Source: Haliclona indistincta (taxonomy: Eukaryota; Porifera; Demospongiae; Haplosclerida; Chalinidae). Taken from it: a stretch of DNA of 64,000 nt. Below are positions 47,601 through 61,430 of the stretch, piece by piece. The notes beneath the pieces are model-generated. The model saw only the letters and a list, made by a program, of their open reading frames with translations, had not been told where the DNA came from and ran no database searches. The stretch is from NCBI GenBank assembly GCA_964017065.1, contig OZ024783.1, forward strand, positions 4,719,399-4,783,398, in the 5' to 3' direction. The translations under genes and the position numbers were made by a program. Positions within the stretch are counted from its first letter, which is position 1; each line of letters starts with the position of its first letter.

Positions 47601-48985
47601 CATGTGCAGAAATCTGCTGCTATGGTAGTCTTACCAGCTCCACTGTCTTCTGTGAGGATCAGTTTAGTGGAAGTCTGCACTGGAAAGGCTGTCCTACACT
47701 TTTCAAACAGTTTCATTAAATCTAACTTGCTACTAGCATAGTACAATGCAGTGTTGCCATTCTTGTTCTTAGTCAATAGACTCACTCGTCCAGTTGATAA
47801 CAGATATTCTACAATTTTAGGGCGGTCATTAATACAAGCTTCATGAAGCGGTGTGTTTCCCCACACATTGCCTCCATAACATGGGTCACAGCCTTCCTCT
47901 TCGATAAGGTATTGGACAATACTGAGTTCACCATTATTACAAGCTAACAGTAGTGGTGTATTGTCATCTTTGTCTTTACAAGAAGGATCACAGTGTGCCT
48001 GTTTGATAAGGTACCTGGCAACTTTAAGGTGACCATGGCGACAAGCATCATGAAGTGGATATTGGTTCTTGTTCTTACAAGATGGGTCACATTTTCTAGT
48101 TTTAATAAGGTATTTGACAATATCTAAGTGACCATCGATGCAAGCAAAGTGAAGTGGTGTCCAGAGCTCATTATTCACAAATGATGGGTTAAATTTTTTC
48201 TCTTCGATCAGATACTTGACAATGTTGAGGTAACCATTACTGCAAGCAAAATGAAGTGGCGCATTGCCATGAATATTTATCTCACACCATGGTTCATGAC
48301 TATCATTATTATTCTCTATGAGATACTTGATTATTTCAAGATGACCGTTTCGACTAGCATAGTGAAGCGGCGTCTCCTGTTTATAGTTCTTACATGATGA
48401 TTTACAATTTTCTTCACTGATCAGATACTTGACAATTTCGAGGTGACCATTCTGACTAGCATAATGAAGTGGTGTGCTACCACGCGCGTTCTCACATAAT
48501 GGGCTACATGATGTATTTTTGATGATGTATCGGGCGATTTCAAGATGACCCTTACTGCAAGCAAAGTGAAGCGATGTCTCTCCAAAGCTGTTTTCGGCCA
48601 TAGGATTACAAATTTGTTTTTGTACAAAATATTTCACGACATCAATGTGGCCATTACTAGCGGCATAATGCAAAGGAATGTGATCCATTTCGTCTGTACG
48701 GTTAGCGTCACACTTGTACACAGATACCAGATCACTTACAATGCTTTTCCAGCCCCAGTGCGCAGCTAGATGGAGAAGAGAGACCAACTCTAACTCATTC
48801 TTAGGCTCATGCTGTCGTTGCCTGATAAACTGAAACGACATGCCATACTTGTAGATTGACGTTGTGATTGTAGTTGGCTCCGATAAGAGGGGCAGTAGCT
48901 TCACCACCTCGTCTCCGCTCTTAGTTCGAAAAGCGTTCAAACAAGATTTTTCTACTTGCGATTGATCTTGATGCCCATGGGCCAT
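41684..48985 (-). CDS. Ankyrin-Roc-COR-Death-tail protein B3 (DAPK-like without kinase)
   Basis: Predicted exons: 47635-48985 (ATG at 48985, about ten ankyrin repeats), 47181-47276 (Ser/Pro linker), 45088-47120 (Roc-COR), 44993-45030 (acidic), 44645-44932 (Death), 41684-41910 (tail). All joins keep phase. Roc motifs are GFPATGKTS (P-loop), DSGGQ (switch 2) and IIGTFADK (base recognition). A COR-like segment follows (NLILHYQ to LKPVFDLVSRLIG). The Death domain holds NVSDWKQLGIQLGLT. The last exon ends in a hydrophobic run, AFIVAVFAICVFFLY, suggesting a tail anchor. DAPK1 has kinase-ankyrin-Roc-COR-Death; here there is no kinase. The frame breaks between 46970 and 46933: an extra TA, or a 38-nt intron. 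An R1 repeat with a nested foldback fills the last intron. Confidence 0.82.
41923..44602 (+). repeat. R1 composite repeat, split by a GAGTAA foldback
   Basis: Foldback part 41923-42299, tail to 42737, the nested element 42738-44175, then the rest of the tail to the terminal hairpin. It sits in the last intron of B3, between the Death exon and the hydrophobic-tail exon. Confidence 0.88.
42738..44175. mobile_element. GAGTAATTGATC foldback, 1438 bp, TA target duplication
   Basis: Same structure as 5839-7274, two bases longer. Flanks ACACTTA and TAGCTGAC rejoin over a single TA to give the uninterrupted R1 sequence seen at 21963-21976, so the insertion point is exact. The two copies look only slightly diverged, so activity was fairly recent. 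Confidence 0.92.
47400..47560. repeat. Single diverged arm of the R1 foldback
   Basis: Matches the left arm of R1 (AAATCTGCCACTGGTCCA, CATGGAATGATAACACAATT) with many changes and no second arm. Lies in the first intron of B3. Confidence 0.7.
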
Positions 48986-49860
48986 TGCGCATTTGCTCAC
49001 TAGTTAATTGTCTCTCTGCAGCTGTCTGTTCCTGGGAAATTTTTTTAGTCTGAATGTAGTCTACATCGGGAATCGTTGTGCATTTTATAGTAATTGATCA
49101 GCAACCCTCCCACGCTTAGTTCACGTAACGTATTCATACCAGGTACATGCAATTTATGTAGCTATGAAAAACAGTGTTGCATGATCATTAAAATTGCAAT
49201 TCTGACTTTGTATACACGTACAATACATGCGTGTATTAATGCTCAAAAATTACTGAAAACACAATCCCAACTTTTGGTAGAGTGCAACAATGTGATTCCC
49301 ATAGTTTACATTAACTAAAAACTGAATAGTTTCTTTCTAGTATTGGAGCTATAGTACAGACCTATGAACAGAGAGGCTCCAAACTGTATGGACAACACAT
49401 GATCAAACTATGAGTCAGACTTGATAGACCTGATTCCTGAGAGGGCTTAATAGTAGCTGGAAATGATTATTACCTGTGTGTTTAAATTTGGCGATTAGTG
49501 AAACTACCAAATTGAAAGCCACTAATAAAAAGCTCAAACTTTTATGGATGCCGTTAAGATTTACTACACTACGGGTCCATCAAAATAAACTTCCAGCATT
49601 ATTAAACACTGTCAATGATTAAACAACCAAACAGTTATTATTGTTATCAGTATCCGCTAACTTAACAATACTTTTATGCAACAGTTTTATTGAAAATGCA
49701 TTACAACAGAAGTGATACAACAATATTGACAGAATGTGTATATTGTTGCAATCTCTATAATGTTAGACATGAGACTGCCTTAGTGAGTCAATGTTTATAA
49801 TACAGTATGATACCAGTATAGAGTTAGACAATAAAACAATAGAAGATAAATCTCATTTTT

Positions 49861-53389
<3,529 letters not shown>

Positions 53390-53620
53390 CTACACGAGAG
53401 GATAGCACAAAGACAATCAACCCTGTTCTATTGCAATACTGTCATTCTGCAGTTTGTATACTTTACTCTAAGCATGAATATAAATTTTCTACACAGTAAG
53501 CATTTTCACACACAAAAAATTTTCAAAAAAAAAATTAATTAAAAAAGCTCATTTTCATACAGAAATTTAATAGAAAAGCTCAATTTTCACCCCCAAAATA
53601 GTAAAGCTCACACAAAAAAA

Positions 53621-54368
53621 TTAGTAATGGATAGTAATTTTATAGAGAAGTCCTCAAATCAGCAAGCACTGTCCATATCCATCACGAGTGCAGTCATTGA
53701 TCAGCGCTAAACTACTTTGCGAGTGCCGACAAAGAGGCTTAGAATCAAATTTGACTTCTGGAATGCTCGGTTTATTTTTTGTTTTACAAGCACTGGGTTG
53801 CTCCTTGGAAGCCACGCCCACTATTTTGGCTGTTTGCAGCTTGTGCGATCAAGAGACGATCGCAGGGTTACTGAATTTTGGTGATTGTGATAGACATGAG
53901 ATGGCTCTACTCAGCCGACGTGTTTCTGTATCGCAATCGTGTTTTCTTTGAGCATAAATTGCACTGAAACAATATCATGAGTTGCCGAACATAGATTGCT
54001 CGACCCCGGGGTCTTTGGAAAAGAAAATTACCCGGACGGCAAGACGAGAGCTTTTCAATTGTAGCTCGTTGTAATGCTAATGGATAAAGGTGTTTGCAGT
54101 ACTGACTTGCAATCCCGCCCTATTCGTCTATCAGTCACTAGGACTGGTGGCCGATAATAGATTGCTTTTGCCGAACATCGATGTTTTCGGCTACCCACTT
54201 TCTTCGTCTCCACAGTAGACAAAGAAGCAGTTACGAGCTGCATATATGCAATGCAGGCAGAGGAAGTGTGTGTCTATACGTAGGTCAAGTTTGATCTGTG
54301 TAGCGTATTTGCAAGTGTACGAACGAGTGGCCGATAATAGATGGTGGCCGAATATTGGTGGCTTACTC
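53621..54368. mobile_element. Half copy of the GAGTAAGCCACC foldback
   Basis: Right arm plus loop of the family at 25950-27358, ending GGTGGCTTACTC-TA. The left arm is missing: it starts in what is the loop of the full copy. It marks the 5' limit of tomosyn copy A4. Confidence 0.85.
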
Positions 54369-55223
54369 TATGCGTGTGCTGTAATGAACATTGTAGACAC
54401 GCCCAGTTGAATTGTGGTCAGCACTGATTGGCTTCTGATTGCATAACTAAAGCATTGTGACTGCTGTACAGAAATCCTGTATACATGCATCTGCAGTTGC
54501 TAGTGTGTTTGTAGAATGGTGGATAGTTGTACGTGTTTGTTGATATTTGTAGCAGTATTCTCACAGCAATGAGTGCAGTAGTCTTGTTGCAGTATACTTT
54601 AACTTGTTTCTACTGCAGCTTACATTGCATGCTTTCATGTTACTGTTTTGATCCTTCCATGGATCTATTGCATGCATATATACGTGCTGTCATATTATAA
54701 TTATGCATCTGCTAATTGAATGCCATACATGCTACATTGTACTGCACCGAGGCATCTGCACCTTTGGTGCTTCATTCTGTCTGTTACACCATTTTTGCGG
54801 CGCACGCTGAAAGGTAAGCTCTGAAACTTGCAATGCAGGTAGAAATCGATATTATCTTGGATGTGAACTAGCGAAATTTCGATACAAAGCTTTGTTCTAG
54901 AGTTATGGCGTGATTTGCTTACTTTGTTTGCCGTTGCTGGCGATCTGGACTTCTCCGAAGGCAAGGCTGTCCACAGTTGACTGCCTAGAACCTGATAGGT
55001 TAGAATTTTACTACAGGATAGCAGTGCAGGTCCAGAGAAATCGTGTAAGCAAGCTATGGAAGCTACTCGCCGAACACTGTAGACACGCCCAGTTGAATTG
55101 TGGTCAGCACTGATTGGCTTCTGATTGCATAACTAAAGCACTACTGTACAGTAATCCTGAATACATGCATCTGTAGTTACTGTATTTGTAGAATGGTGGA
55201 TAGTTGTGTTTGTTGATATTTAT

Positions 55224-55878
55224 GCCTCGGTGGGCGGAGCCACGAGGCATACAGTAGTTCGTCGGTTTGTCCTTCATTCATTCATTCATTCATTCATTCA
55301 TTCATTCTGTCCGCAGGCAGAACTCTGCGTCGGCGAAAAACTAAGCGCTGATACTTGCAATACATGTTCAACTCGGTGTTGCCTCGGAATTGAATTGATA
55401 GACTTTTGGTTCCAAAGCTTCGTTACCTTGAATGGCATTGCTGGACTCGCTCAGCATTGTGGGACTTCGCTGAAGATAAAGCTGTCTACTATAGTCTTCT
55501 TCACAGCTTGTAAGACAATTCTTTACTCAAGGTAGTACAGTGAGTGCTGAGAAATCAATCGTGCTATCGCTAAGCAGCGCCAGCTCTAGCAAGCTAGCAA
55601 CAGCGCTCACGTGCTGTGTTGATTATAGGCACGCCCAACTGAATTCCATGTGGTTAGCACTGCTGGGCTTCTGATTGCATAGTTGCAACCCACTAGCTTA
55701 TTCTGCTAACAGTGCTTGTTGCAGCGCTCTTCAGCTTTAATTTCATCATACAGGAATTGCATTGCATAACTATTATACTGCATTGTGATTGCTGTACAGC
55801 AAGGTATAACAGCTGCAGTTTGTTGCTGTGTATGTGAAATGGTTGCATTCCACCGAGGCATCTGCACCTTTGGTGCTT
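55224..55878. mobile_element. GCCTCGG hairpin-end element inserted in another unit
   Basis: Starts ATGCCTCGGTGGGCGGAGCC, ends CACCTTTGGTGCTTCA. The sequences at 54528-54560 and 57075-57105 run straight through (TTGATATTTGTAGCAG), so they are empty sites. The target duplication is at most 2-3 bp and ambiguous. It contains an ATTC microsatellite at 55273-55306. Confidence 0.7.
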
Positions 55879-57640
55879 CATTGTAGCAGTATTCTCACAG
55901 CAATGAGTGCAATAGTCTTGTTGCAGTATTCTTTAACTTGTTTCTACTGCAGCTTACATTGCATGCTTCCATGATACTGTTTTGATCCTTCCGTGGATCT
56001 ACTGCATGCATATGTACATGCTGTCATAATTATGCATCTGCTAATTGATTGCTTCTGCTTCTGCTTGTGCTATTTGAATGCTGGCAGCTAACTATCTGTT
56101 ATAGCATTACATGCTCAAATTTTAACATCCACCGAGGCATAACCAGCACCAATGGTGCATTTTTCTGTCTGTCATTCTGTCATTCTGTCCGCAGGCAGAA
56201 CTCCGCGTCGGCGGAAAAATAAGCGCTGATACTTGCAATACATGTTCAACTCGGTGTTGCCTCGGAATTGAATTGATAGACTTTTGGTTCCAAAGCTTCG
56301 TTACCTTGAATGGCATTGCTGGACTCGTTCAGCATTGTGGGACTTCGCTGAAGATAAAGCTATCTACTATAGTCTTCTTCACAGCTTGTAAGACAATTCT
56401 TTACTCAAGGTAGTACAGTGAGTGCTGAGAAATCAATCGTGCTATCGCTAAGCAGCGACAGCTCCAGCAAGCTAGCAACCAGCGCTCACGTGCTGTGTTG
56501 ATTATAGCCACGCCCAACTGAATTCCATGTGGTTAGCACTGCTAGGCTTCTGATTGCATACATGTACATGTAGTTGCAACCCACTAGTTATGCCTCGGTG
56601 GGCGGAGCCACGAGGCATACTGTAATCGCGTTGTCTGTCGTTCTGTCATTCTGTTACATCATTTTTGTGGCGCACGCTGAAAGGTAAGCTCTGAAACTTG
56701 CAATGCAGGTAGAAATCGATATTATCTCGGATGTGAACTAGCGAAATTTCGATACAAAGCTTTGTTCTAGAGTTATGGCGTGATTTGCTTACTTTGTTTG
56801 CCGTTGCTGGCGATCTGGACTTCTCCGAAGGCAAGGCTGTCCACAGTTGACTGCCTAGAAGCTGATAGGTTATAATTTTACTACAGGATAGCAGTGCAGG
56901 TCCAGAGAAATCGTGTAAGCAAGCTATGGAAACTACTCGCCGAATACTGTAGACACGCCCAGTTGAATTGTGGTCAGCACTGATTGGCTTCTGATTGCAT
57001 AACTAAAGCACTACTGTACAGAAATCCTGTATACATGCATCTACAGTTGCTGTGTTTGTAGAATGGTGGATAGTTGTGTTTATTGATATTTGTAGCAGTA
57101 TTCTCACAGCAATGAGTGCAATAGTCTTGTTGCAGTATTCTTTAACTTGTTTCTACTGCAGCTTACATTGCATGCTTCCATGATACTGTTTTGATCCTTC
57201 CGTGCATCTACTGCATGCATATGTACGTGCTGTCATAATTATGCATCTGCTAATTGATTGCTTCTGCTTCTGCTTGTGCTATTTGAATGCTGGCAGCTAA
57301 CTATCTGTTATAGCATGACATGCTCAAATTTTAACATCCACCGAGGCATAACCAGCACCAATGGTGCATTTTTCTGTCCGCAGGCAGAACTCCGCGTCGG
57401 CGGAAAAATAAGCGCTGATACTTGCAATACATGTTCAACTCGGTGTTGCCTCGGAATTGAATTGATAGACTTTTGGTTCCAAAGCTTCGTTACCTTGAAT
57501 GGCATTGCTGGACTCGCTCAGCATTGTGGGACTTCGCTGAAGATAAAGCTGTCTACTATAGTCTTCTTCACAGCTTGTAAGACAATTCTTTACTCAAGGT
57601 AGTACAGTGAGTGCTGAGAAATCAATCGTGCTATCGCTAA

Positions 57641-57921
57641 CATGGGCGTAGGAACAGGGGGGGCCACAGGGGCCAGGACCCCCCTTATTTTTGAGCTTAC
57701 CTATAGAGTTGTTCAGAAAGTACCCAGCAAGTCTGTTGCATTGCCAACGAGTCTCAGTTTAATACCTAGACGACGACCTAGACGCACGTTTGCATGTCGA
57801 AGATTGCCATAAAATCGCTGAAATAACGCCCCTTATGAATATTAATTAGCAAAATTTTTCGGCTCGCTCCGCTCGCCTAAATCTTGGGCCCCCCTGCTCA
57901 AAAAATCTTCCTACGCCACTG
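57641..57921. mobile_element. 281-bp MITE with GGCGTAGGAA ends
   Basis: Ends CATGGGCGTAGGAA and TTCCTACGCCACTG, flanked by GCTAA at 57636-57640 and 57922-57926. Paralogous sequence at 55565-55580 (ATCGCTAAGCAGCG) is uninterrupted. GC-rich and C/G-homopolymer-rich, unlike its host sequence. Confidence 0.8.
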
Positions 57922-58980
57922 GCTAAGCAGCGCCAGCTCCAGCAAGCTAGCAACCAGCGCTCACGTGCTGTGTTGATTATAGGCACGCCCAACTGAGTTC
58001 CATGTGGTTAGCACTGCTAGGCTTCTGATTGCATAGTTGCAACCCACTAGCTTATTCTGCTAACAGTGATGTATTGCAGCTTGTTGCAGCGCTCTTCAGC
58101 TTTAATTTCATCATACAGGATTTGCATTGCATAACTATTATACTGCATTGTGATTGCTGTACAGCAAGGTATAACAGCTGCATTTTTTTGCTGTGTATGT
58201 GAAATGGTTGCATTCCACCGAGGCATCTGCACCTTTGGTGCTTCATTTCAAACTGCAAAAGTAGTGTTAATTTGTATCTTTAATATACCAACTAATATAA
58301 GAGTTACATGTAATGCAGCAATTTGTAAATACTAAAGTAAATTAAAAAGATTTCTATCGAAATCAAAAGGATGTAGTGATGAAGAAATCTACCACTGGTT
58401 CACAGTGTAAACCAACAAGGAACATTGACAAGCATGGAATGGTAACACGATTGACTTGCTAACAGACCATAGATCCCTACACGTGGCTGCTGTTGCCTGG
58501 CTATATCTAGTTCAGATAGTTACTGTTGACTGACTGACACCTGACATGCATTGAATTGAATTCAGCGGGTGACAAAATATTGATCTTATGTACAGCCACT
58601 GATGTAAGGATTTATGGTCTGTTAGCAAGTCAATTGTGTTACCATTCCATGGTTGTTCCTTGTTGGTTTACATTGTGAACCAGTAGTAGATTTATTCATC
58701 ACTATTATCCTTTTGATTTCGATAGAAATCTTTTTAATTTACTTGTTTGTGTCCTTTTTTCTTTTTCAGTGAAGTGCAGTTCAATATCATGCATGTACTG
58801 AGCCGTCTTTGTTTCCACCATTAGTTTAGCTTTCCTGTTGTTGACGTCTTTATTTTTATTATAGATAATTTTAAACTAGTAGCTAAAATTGTTATAATTT
58901 TATATGCTGTACATTATCAGCTCGCCTACGCATGCATGCATGCATACGAGCCCCGCCCACACTTGTTTATAGACGGGTAC

Positions 58981-59550
58981 TAGCCTCGTCCCCAGGCCAA
59001 TTTCTTAGGAAATTAGGCCTGGTAACAACGGACTCGCGCATGCGCCAATTTTTCCGCGAGAAATACGTACATGACGCACGTAATGGGCGGGGCCTATCGT
59101 TAACTCGTCATCGCAATCAGCTGTTTGCTCAGACATGGCTTCAGCTAATCGTCAGTGTAGATTGTGCGGAAGCTAGCTTATAGTAGCTTAGAAAGCTAGC
59201 TTATAGTCAAAAACGAACGGTAAGGTGTGGAAACACAGGCTCTTGCCAAAACCTGTCGGTAGCCAAACAAAAACGTCCCTTCCATTGTAAACCGCGTTGA
59301 TAGCTGTGCGTTGCTCCGGCTTCAGAACTAGATCTGGCGTCCCTAACTTCTGCAGCGCGTAAGTAACCGAGCTAGAGAATTCAACAGCCATAACGGTGGA
59401 ACGAGTCGGCAGTACAGTATACTGATTATGACGTTAGACTGTCACGGATATAACACAATAATATACGGTTTCCCAAATATTTGGGAAAAATTAGCGCATG
59501 CGCGAGCCGTTGTTACCAGGCTGTCTTTTAGCAGCCTGGGGACGAGGCTA
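58981..59550. mobile_element. 570-bp TAGCCTCG element with 10-bp target duplication and RecQ fragment
   Basis: Ends TAGCCTCGTCCCCAGGC and GCCTGGGGACGAGGCTA, with subterminal GCGCATGCGC. The exact duplication AGACGGGTAC lies at 58971-58980 and 59551-59560. It encloses a minus-strand RecQ-like helicase fragment. With the copy at 22382-22985 it defines a family that makes 10-bp duplications. Confidence 0.9.
59188..59391 (-). pseudogene. RecQ-like DNA helicase, N-terminal fragment inside a mobile element
   Basis: The ATG at 59391 opens 67 residues. LVLKPEQRTAINAVYNGRDV is the Q-motif region, and VWLPTGFGKSLCF is Walker A (motif I) of a superfamily 2 RecQ-type helicase. The frame stops at the element's inner border; motifs Ia to VI are absent, so no helicase activity is possible from this copy. 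It either represents captured host sequence or the end of an autonomous element's helicase gene. The sequence here cannot distinguish these. Confidence 0.85.
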
Positions 59551-60084
59551 AGACGGGTACCCGAATCAATAATGGGATTCATTAATTTTGCTCACGTGCA
59601 GATTTCGGTGTGTTCTCGAGCTAGCTACGCTGTGTGTGTTCTTCCTGTGCTATTATCGCTCAAAAAGCTGTTCAAGCACCATACAGCTCGAAAGGACTGT
59701 CCAGGCTGCTGAATAACGGTGGATTTGGGCGGTGAAGTTTTATTAGTCACAGGGCAGCTACAGCTTGGCTACGTGATAACAAGCATGGGCATTAGCGCCA
59801 GCCCTCTGGTATGCCATTGGAACTTATGTATGTGATCTCTGGATATATGGGAACACAGCAAGATACACCGTATATTTTTGGACTAAAAACGCGCATTTGT
59901 GCTATTAAGTGATATTGCAAATTTGGTAAACATAGCTTCAAAGACGGCAAAGTTACGAGGGGTGCTTATGAGACCAACTCAACGTGCACATACTATAGCA
60001 TTCTAGCTCGATTGCTTGGTCACGTGCGCTAGCCACTGCTTGGTCACCTGCGTATTGCACAATCACAATAATGGCGTCTAACAC

Positions 60085-61051
60085 GGGTCTCACTAAAAGT
60101 AAGGAACTGGGGAAATGAGAAATAATAGAACTGAAGAAATAAGAAATGGTGCAATTATTGCGTGGTCTCGCACTAGAAACTATTAAACCCAAGACCCTAA
60201 AAATCTTCGCCTAACTGCGCAAAGTCGGGAGGGTCGTCCTAACCAGGGCCTTCGGTAAGCCTAAGGATCGTCGGGAAGGTCATCCTAATTGAAACCAGCC
60301 TAGCTAAAGAATTTACGGAAGCCCAGAGCGGACATTCCACTTTCCATTTTCTACAATCACATTCGTGTGCTCTGGCAAACATGCGGGTTATATTTGTGAC
60401 TGAGATGCACACGTTAACTCTGAAGAATTATTTCATTATTAAAGCCGGCGCATCCAGTGAACGCTGCATAAGTTATGATAAGTAGCAGGATCACTACAAT
60501 CGTACATTATCTATGCTACAACTCTGTCCGCGTGTGTGCCAAGATATACAGTCCATAACTGCACGCCGGCTTCATGCCAACAATGGTATGTCAGATTTAA
60601 AGTGTGCATCATGCATTGTAGTGGTCCATTCCTGCATGCTGTTTGTTACACATCCATTCAATTCCAAATTTTGCAAATTTCTTGCTGCTTATTTATTTTC
60701 ATGTAACATGAAATCTACAAACCGGCCTTAAACGTCGTTGTTTTACTGATAAAATTGATGTTCACATAGAGAGTGCTCGCTCAGGCTCACGAAGCACATG
60801 AGGACCAGGTGCTGGAAGCCTGGAATGAGCAACCGGCTCACACAGGTATAACGCGCTCTCTGGTTACTGGTTAAAGCTAAATATGCATCTTTCAACGTGT
60901 GCTCTACAGTTTTTGCCTTGGAAAGTGGAAACTGGAACTAGAAAATGGAAAGTGGAATGCCGGTCCGCTCTGGGCTTCCGTAAGAATTAGATCTTCAGGA
61001 AATTTCTTGTTTCCGTTTCTCATTTCCTCGTTCCTACTTTTAGTGTTACCC
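60085..61051. mobile_element. 967-bp element with 9-bp target duplication
   Basis: Ends GGGTCTCACTAAAAGTAAGG and the near-inverse CCTACTTTTAGTGTTACCC. Duplication GTCTAACAC at 60076-60084 and 61052-61060, and R1 copies elsewhere have it once. An inner inverted pair (GCCCAGAGCGGAC at 60323 and GTCCGCTCTGGGC at 60963) gives foldback structure. No protein frame recognised. Confidence 0.82.
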
Positions 61052-61430
61052 GTCTAACACTTAGCTGGGTGTTTTGGTCTCGGCACTGCTCGCGTAAAGG
61101 CGCTAGGCGCGCTGAAGAAAGCAGAAGATTGACGAAGATGACGAAACTCGATTTTCACCGATTCCAGGGTCGTCACTTTAGTAACAATTTCGATCAATCT
61201 CCTTGCTACTGTAAGATGGGGCAACGCCAGAGAGCAGATATAAGTGTCTTTGGATGTATAAAATTCATCACCAGGCGAAATATCAGCCTTTGAACGCTAA
61301 TACATTGTATGTATCCGCCATTTTGTTTTTTTTTCTCGTTCATCCCTACATAGGGAGTCACTACCGTGCCTCCCTAATAATCAGTGAGTGACTGAGTTAT
61401 TCAGTGATGTATGCTAACTAGCTACTAGCT

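Larger units (their letters stand above)
54371..58260. repeat. Nested array of GCCTCGG hairpin-end elements
   Basis: Two alternating unit types. One contains GGCGCACGCTGAAAGGTAAG and CACGCCCAGTTGAATTG (54780-55230, 56650-57110). The other contains TCTGTCCGCAGGCAGAACTC and CACGCCCAACTGA (55310-55860, 56190-56580, 57375-58210). Units begin with the hairpin TGCCTCGGTGGGCGGAGCC and end CACCGAGGCAT followed by a small hairpin GCACC-WWT-GGTGC. Small open frames recur in each unit but match no known protein. No gene is seen. Confidence 0.75.
58334..61380 (+). repeat. R1 composite repeat with two nested elements
   Basis: Foldback part 58334-58740, tail with nested elements at 58981-59550 and 60085-61051, ending in the terminal hairpin near 61350-61378. 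The middle (59561-60084) differs from other R1 copies, and about 100 bp is missing after 61060. Confidence 0.8.

Noticed and set aside
47600..47680. GAGKTTIAADF at the end of the B3 ankyrin frame looks like a P-loop
   Set aside because: The Lys and following residues are read through a strong splice donor (GCTG|GTAAGA). Splicing there joins in phase to the Ser/Pro exon at 47181-47276, so the motif is probably intronic.
55206..57602. Repeated small protein (IELIDFWFQSFVTLNGIAG) in three places
   Set aside because: It is part of a repeat unit. The reverse strand is equally open, and it resembles no known protein family.
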